From Lumbricus terrestris (lineage: Eukaryota > Annelida > Clitellata > Crassiclitellata > Lumbricidae), in the NCBI GenBank assembly GCA_949752735.1, contig OX457042.1, positions 59,462,297-59,526,296 on the forward strand: DNA of 64,000 nucleotides, given 5' to 3'. Shown one piece after another: positions 58,345 through 64,000 of the stretch (position 1 is its first letter; each line of letters opens with the position of its first letter). Below the pieces are notes generated by a model, which worked only from the letters and a program-made list of their open reading frames with translations, had not been told where the DNA came from and searched no databases. The position numbers were made by a program, and so were the translations under genes.

Positions 58345-59646
58345 CTATTGTTTAAAAACTAGTCCGGAATTGTCAGGCCTCGTCTTGAGGGTTTGAAGAG
58401 AAAGTTCCTTTAAAAGCGACCGAGTTATAGCGCTGAATGTTGACAGACAGCTGCTGGAAAAGAAAAGTTGCTTCGCGTCTGTCACCAGTAATGGACGATA
58501 TGCGCTTGCCGATTTCGTTGATGAATTCCAAGGCTGATGGATTAAGCGGGTCTCTATTGCCACTGGTTGGAAGATGTAAGAAGCGGGAATACCTGCATAT
58601 TTCTGGGTTTTACGGTTGGCCGCCTGCACTGATACCGGTCCTACCAGATTGGCCGGTGGAGTAATGTAAGAGGCGGCACAAGTATGCACAATTGTGGCGA
58701 CCCATGCAAGGTACTGTCCCTCTGATCAGGTTATTAGGGTTGCACCGTCGGGCCTTTTGCCGTCAGATCTAAATAGGCCCGCGGGTTCCTTGACCCTCGG
58801 AATATTTGCTTTGAGGAGGGCGCGCCAAATGATGTCGTTTATGGCGTGTTGACGCAAAGAGCGTCCCAAGGCCCTCCTACAAACGAAGCCATGGTGGCCC
58901 TCCGGGCCAACTCCAGCGCCACAGTGGCATGTGTGAGGACCGCACAAGTCCAGACCCAGCCTCAATCCCACCGCCACCCGGACCGCCTCATTATCCAACG
59001 CGAGGCCACACGCGGCAATCGGGAGCGCAGTCAGCCAGTCGGCTGAATGAGGACCGCTGACCGCGACCAGCCTGGCTTGGTTGACCAAATCGACGGCACT
59101 CCTGCTGACTTCCAACTTATCCTTCTCGATCAGGGGCCGATCCCAGCAACTCTGTCGGATGGGCAGAGGGTCTATCGTCGCAGGCAAGGTGTCTTGACGT
59201 GCCTCCAACAGGTCCGCCACATACACATCAGGGGCTGCCTCCACGGTCGCAAGAATGGCGGTTTGAAGCTCGAGAGTCGACGCGGCTGAAGCCAAGTAGG
59301 CAGAAGAAGCCAGCGAATCGACTCTGCGAATACCGAGTCCGCCATCTCTGATGGGAAGTGCGGCCTGCAGCCACTGATGGTCATTGAGAGAACAGTTGAC
59401 AATTCCCTGTAGACCCGATCTCATTAGTCCATCCAGTGTCACAAGGGCCGGGTGGTCAAAGCAAGGGGAGCACCGGAGAAGATAGCTCAGTCTTGAGGCG
59501 CCAAAAGATGAACGCAATAAAATCAAGGCGTTCTGTGATGGCAAAAGGCGCAACCTGTCCAGAGCTCGACGGAACATATCACAATGACTCTCCAGGGCAG
59601 CGTCCAGCGCCCTACCCCGAAACAGAGGAGCTCCCAGTAAGCTCAT
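58345..59646 (-). mobile_element. Endonuclease-type LINE fragment, minus-strand copy
   Basis: A 306-codon open frame from 59646 starts at LLGAPLFRGRALD (RT thumb), with LNDHQWLQAALPI, the CCHC knuckle CHCGAGVGPEGHHGFVC and KRPDGATLI. It is disrupted near 58725, losing the WDAT half of the endonuclease in frame, and a further 114 codons at 58689-58345 carry the C-terminal region. (ATT)n lies at both ends. Confidence 0.8.
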
Positions 59647-59652
59647 ATTATT

Positions 59653-59727
<75 letters not shown>
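59647..59727. repeat. (ATT)n microsatellite
   Basis: Tract adjoining the 5'-truncated edge of the minus-strand LINE copy. Confidence 0.95.
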
Positions 59728-59729
<2 letters not shown>

Positions 59730-59868
59730 GCCTACGAGCAGAGATATCAATATTTTAAACAGTTTTAAAATTGAAGTAAGTTTTTAATATAAATTAGATG
59801 CAATAATGAATGCCAATAAATTGCATCGAATATTTTGCTTATGATAAAATATTTTGATTTTATTTTAG

Positions 59869-60998
59869 TCGTGTGTCCGTTTTCCATCAATTTTACCCAG
59901 AGAATTGAGATACCAGGAAATGAAGATGTGAGATCGCATATGTATAGAGTGACAAAACTGCGAAATAAAATCTACTTGCTCATTGGACGGCCTTTTCCAC
60001 CTCCTCCCAATTCTCCTCCTGTAGTTTATGTCTTTGAAGATCAAAATCCATTTAATTCGCAAATGGACATCGAATTAACAGGGATCAGATTTCCCGATGA
60101 CATTGGATCCAGTGAGAAGGAGAATTGTCTCTACGTTACTGACTTACTTGAGAGAAGAGTCTGGAAGGTAACCAGCGAAGAAGATGGCGGACACAACTTT
60201 ATCAAATGGCTGACAATTGATTATCTACCAGTGAGTCAGCCACTGTCGGTGTCGAATGATGGTCAGTTATTGGTTTTCAATAATTCCTCGCTGATGATCT
60301 ACGGATCAGACGCAGAACTCATTCGATCCATTCAGTTACCAACAGACATCAATGATCCTCGTCGTGCAGTGGAAACATCTATAGGGAATTTCATCATACT
60401 TCATTGGTTGATACAAGAGAAGGGAGAGGGTGAGTCCAACGAGGGTGACAGAGTAATGAAAGGGGGCATATGCGAATTGAGCAGAGATGGACAGATGGTC
60501 ATCCGTCGTTTTATTCCTTCAAATGAAGCACAACAACTGAATGATCCTCGTTATCTCTCACTCGATTCATACGATCGAGTGTTTGTGGCTGACTCAGGGA
60601 ATGACAGAGTGATCCTCTTGGATTCCGATCTTAGATGGAATAGAATTCTTTTGCCAACAGGCGAGAAAGAAGAAAGGAGAATCCACTGGCCAAACAGATT
60701 ATTTTTCGACGAAGAAAAGACACAAGTGATCGTCGGAGGACATGAAGTTAATGTTTACTCTTTAACCCTCATAGGGTCACGATTTTTCTCAACCGATTTT
60801 GGTCACCGGGGAGTAAAAAAATACCCCCACGGTGATTCGCATGATTCCTATGATAAACTCCGATTTTCAAGTATAAAACCAAAAGAAGTTGTTTATGGAA
60901 GGTTCGCGGAATGCACTGGAATCAAAGAAACATATGCAGAAATGCAGGAAAATCAAATTGATGAACAAAATGGCGACCAGAATCTTAATTGGCTATAA
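59869..60998 (+). CDS. Exon D: NHL-type beta-propeller, 3' end replaced by transposon sequence
   Basis: Begins after acceptor TTTTATTTTAG at 59868, phase 1, matching the donor of exon C. About 298 native codons follow. Blade-like repeats: RIEIPG then NKIYLLIGRP; ENCLYVTDLLERRVWKV; PLSVSNDGQLLVFNN and LIRSIQLP; AVETSIGNFIILHW and GICELSRDG; PRYLSLDSYDRVFVADSGND then RVILLDSDLRWNRIL; PNRLFFDEEKTQVIVGG then VNVYSL. The fifth is a textbook NHL repeat. NHL propellers bind RNA, protein or ligands. At 60766 the coding frame runs into a piggyBac-like element and picks up about 77 foreign codons to a stop at 60998. The original frame would have read Ser-Arg-Lys-stop at 63159-63170. Confidence 0.8.
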
Positions 60999-63155
60999 GT
61001 GAGGCAATGTACGCAATGGAAACATGATTTCAGAGTCTAAAATAATCAACATTTTAGAGGTCAAGGAATGCAATGGAACCAATGTCACATATGTGGCACT
61101 GCACGAAAATCAAAATGGCGGCCAGAATATTAAAATGGCTATTAGTGAAGTCATATGTGCAATGGAAACATGATCTCAGGGTCTAAATCAGCATTTTCGA
61201 GGTCAAGGAATGCGTTGGAACCCATTTCATTTATATGGCACTGCAAGGAAACCACAATTGGGATAAAATCGCGGCCAGATTTTTGAATTGGCCATCAGAG
61301 AAAATCCGTATCTAATGAAAATATGATTTGATAATTTCTTGGTCAAATAGTTTCATGAAAGCCACATTCTATAGGCCTATGTAGCATTGAGCCTATTATG
61401 CAACGAAATTATCATATCTAGTCCAAATGTTTAGTAGCCTATGATTACACTGCAGTTTAACTATTGCTGGAATTATATATGTGCCATATTCATACTTCAA
61501 TGTTTCATAACTTGATCTATCAATAGTTTCAATGTTTCATGACTTGACAGATAAAGGGTATACAGTCTATTCAGGCCTTGTTGCTGTCAAAGAAATTGCG
61601 TTCAAGTGTACATGGCAAGATCGCACTTCGACAGCAGTAGGGCTTGATGATACACTTGTTAACTTCGCGTGATTTGCTGTATAAAATCTCATTTATTCGT
61701 CCTAATGTTATTAAACCAAAACGATTTCTATTAATTAGTCCAGATACTGATGAGGAGACATTTTAACATCAAGACACTCATGTGCAAAGCATGCATAATA
61801 CTATGTTTAAAAATTCCTGAGTAAAATAGCTAGGATGTGGTACATTTTCGTACTTTATACTTTATAGCTGATTTGGGTGCACGAATAACTAATGAAACTG
61901 GATGCAATCTGTGCATGAAACACATTTAGGAAAAGTCATAGAAGCGATTTCTTCAACTATTTTCAGGGATTAAAATTTCCGTGAAAAACCGAGATGGGGG
62001 AATTTTTAACCCCCCTCCGGTGACATGGGCGCCCGCACATATGGGCAAGGAGGGCACTTGCCCCCTTGGAAAATTGGCACCTATGTTTTTAACTACTACT
62101 TTTGGGTTTTTAACAAATTTCTTTGCATTAATGCACCAATGATACGAATGATACAGACAGTGAAAGTCAGAAATCTATGTTTAGAGATCTCTATAGAAAT
62201 AAACATGCTCTTATAACTTTCTGCCTTGCATTTTCAAGCTCCTTCTAAAAACTGTAAGAATGACCATTGGCTTTCAACCCTCCTGCGGGCGTCCGTGCAA
62301 ACAGCAGGCCTATCGATTATGGCCTACTTGAGTTGAGTTCAGCTGTAGTGCAAATAGTCACAACTGCAAAAAAGGGCCTACTAATGCAAAAATTTGAAAT
62401 TTCTCAAAGTACACTAAAATTACATCGGAGAGATCTGCTTATTCACCAGCATTGTAATTATATAAACCAAGTCTGCTATAAGCCAGGCTCCATTTTGTCC
62501 ATTTTACAAGCTGCCAGTACAGAATCCAGGGACGTCAATTATTGTAGATAAACTTGGGGCTCTGGTTATCACGCCTCAGGATTTACACCCAAAACTGACA
62601 AAGAGATCTGTTCAAAAGAATTGATGCCCATACTTACATGTATCTGATCCTCGGATCCTCCACCTTCCTAAATGACACCCGCATTAACAGTTACTCTGCC
62701 CCTCTGGCAACCAGACTCGTACCTCTTTCTGACTACTCTTTGAAATAGGCTTCTGACTCGATGCAGCACATGTGAAAAGCTGGTGCCCTGCGATTGGCCT
62801 GCGAGTGGCACTTTAGAAGCAGCTAGAGGAACACTTGCCCCTTGAAAACTGACACCTATTTTTTTTTTCATTTATTCATTCGTTCATTCTATGGACTTAT
62901 ATAGCGTACCTTTAGGAAACTACTTTTTAACATCTACTTTTTGATTTTTAACAAATCTCTAAGGAAACAATTCATATTAAAAATTATACACAAAATGAAA
63001 CTGATGAATTTTCATGAAGAAACCTCTTTGAAAAATACCCCTATTCTTAATTTCCAGCTTTGCATTTTGAAACTCTTGCTAATAAAAATTTTCGAAAAAT
63101 GTTTGCCCCCTGCAAAAATTTCTGCGGGCGCCCATGCCCGGTGACCCTATAAGGG
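60766..63155. mobile_element. piggyBac-like non-autonomous element in the propeller exon
   Basis: Bounded by TTAA at 60762-60765 and 63156-63159. Ends CCCTCATAGGGTCAC and GTGACCCTATAAGGG are inverted repeats beginning CCC/GGG as in piggyBac elements. No transposase frame. Its left third (60975-61690) is homologous to the ATGGCGG repeat family and flanking sequence of the inverted-repeat element at 46851-51148. Its right half holds a GGGCGCCCGCA...GGCACTTGCCCCC type repeat (62018-62075), partly repeated at 62825-62960 and 63085-63140. Confidence 0.9.
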
Positions 63156-63159
63156 TTAA

Positions 63160-63300
63160 GTCGGAAATAAATTCACTTTTGCCCAAATCTTCCTTCCAAA
63201 CTAAGCTACTAATTCCATGAATAAATTCTGATATTTATCAGATAATATTATAGTTGAGCACAAATATTTGGAACAGCTTTTTTCTTACTCTTATTTTGAA
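63160..63300 (+). other. Displaced end of exon D and probable 3' UTR
   Basis: Resumes directly after the TTAA: the last codons and TAA stop (63168-63170), then AT-rich sequence with AATAAA at about 63220, a candidate polyadenylation signal. Confidence 0.5.
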
Positions 63301-63339
63301 CTTTTGTGCAAATGCGACTTTAAAGAAATTGCATTGTAT

Positions 63340-63860
63340 TGTATCCATGAATTTCTGAAGCGCCTCTCACAGCGCACACCAATCAGAGGCGACAAAGGTG
63401 CCCAAAAACCCAGGGAGAAGAAGTAGTCTAAGGTGTGATACAACAAAAAACGTGCTTCCTCCGTTATAATCCTCCACTGTCTGCCTGTTTTATTAAGAAT
63501 CGAGTTCAAGCTCTGCCTTCTGATTTATCTACCCCAGTATCTGCTCTACTAGCCAACTGCACTGAGACTTACACCATCGGTGACCGTGCCTTCTCGGCCG
63601 CTGGTCCTCGTTGCTGGAATAGACTTCCTCCCCCCTATTCGATCGTCCGGTGTCACGGGATAGTCCCTCCTGTTCAGATGCATCCGGCTGGATACTTTAT
63701 TTCGCAAAGGGGACATGATTAGGGAATACTCTATTTCGTGACAATGGCTCAGTGAACTCGTTTAAATCAATGCTAAAAGCATACCGGTTATCTGTAGCTT
63801 ATTTCGCCTGTTGACTATATTGTAAGGCGCCCTGGTAACGGCATGGACGTGTTGAGGTGC
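63340..63860 (+). mobile_element. LINE 3' remnant (CR1/L2/Jockey type)
   Basis: Frames 63460-63680 contain HCLPVLLRIEFKLCLLIYL and, after a frameshift, TIGDRAFSAAGPRCWNRLPP, the standard C-terminal landmarks of these polymerases. AGGCGCCCTGGTAACG near 63827 fits the decayed 3' end; GAAGCGCCTCTCACAG at 63357 is an older fragment. Confidence 0.6.
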
Positions 63861-64000
63861 AATGTGAATTGTCGCAATTATTAAATATTATTATTAATAC
63901 TAACGGAAACATTTCAATGGCAAGGACCGATTCCAAAGAATACCGATTCCAATGAATGCAAAAAGCACGAGTCTTGACCAACGCAGTCCTTGCTCTTAGG

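Noticed and set aside
61000..63155. Transposase inside the piggyBac-like element
   Set aside because: No frame over about 95 codons and no DDE-type motif; the element is non-autonomous.

Overview
The window is animal nuclear DNA: split exons with GT/AG borders, long microsatellites, and layer upon layer of non-LTR, LTR and DNA transposons. Species cannot be read directly. Four foldback transposons with 15-bp arm repeats and 8-9 bp target duplications closely resemble the TU elements known from sea urchins, so an invertebrate deuterostome such as an echinoderm is my best inference, not a demonstrated fact.

Layout. (1) 1-19537: a tandem LTR-retrotransposon array on the minus strand, LTR-internal-LTR-internal-LTR-internal-LTR, with about 6.0 kb units sharing LTRs. 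It encodes no polymerase, only three unfamiliar ORFs per unit. The third unit carries a 676-bp inverted-repeat transposon that breaks ORF B. (2) 19.5-27.9 kb: four TU-like foldback elements and several hAT-type elements, some nested, most with exact target duplications. (3) 27.9-61 kb: one split gene on the plus strand, read as exons A (27861-28047), B (28961-29248, a CARD domain), C (45041-45388, unknown domain) and D (from 59869, NHL-type beta-propeller). Three successive introns are all phase 1, and B and C are multiples of three. (4) Intron B-C (15.8 kb) is packed with a non-LTR retrotransposon family with a C-terminal restriction-like endonuclease. Its copies sit one after another in (TAA)n tracts. 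One near-full-length copy was hit by an RTE-type LINE (48-bp target duplication) and a hAT MITE, and its TAA tail by a gypsy-like LTR element (38363-43172) that keeps only gag and protease. (5) Intron C-D holds LINE remnants, a 4.3-kb inverted-repeat element with 154-bp tandem repeats rich in ATGGCGG, an ATGT microsatellite, a piggyBac-like MITE and a minus-strand copy of the endonuclease LINE. (6) 60766-63155: a 2.39-kb piggyBac-like element sits in a TTAA four codons before the original stop of the propeller exon; the old stop survives just beyond it.

The most interesting biology is the CARD / unknown / NHL-propeller gene, an architecture suggestive of innate immune signalling, and its 3' end rewritten by a transposon. 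Also notable are the tandem orphan retroelement with an in-frame TGA followed by a strong hairpin, and the TU-like elements whose arm repeats differ completely while period, termini and core are kept.
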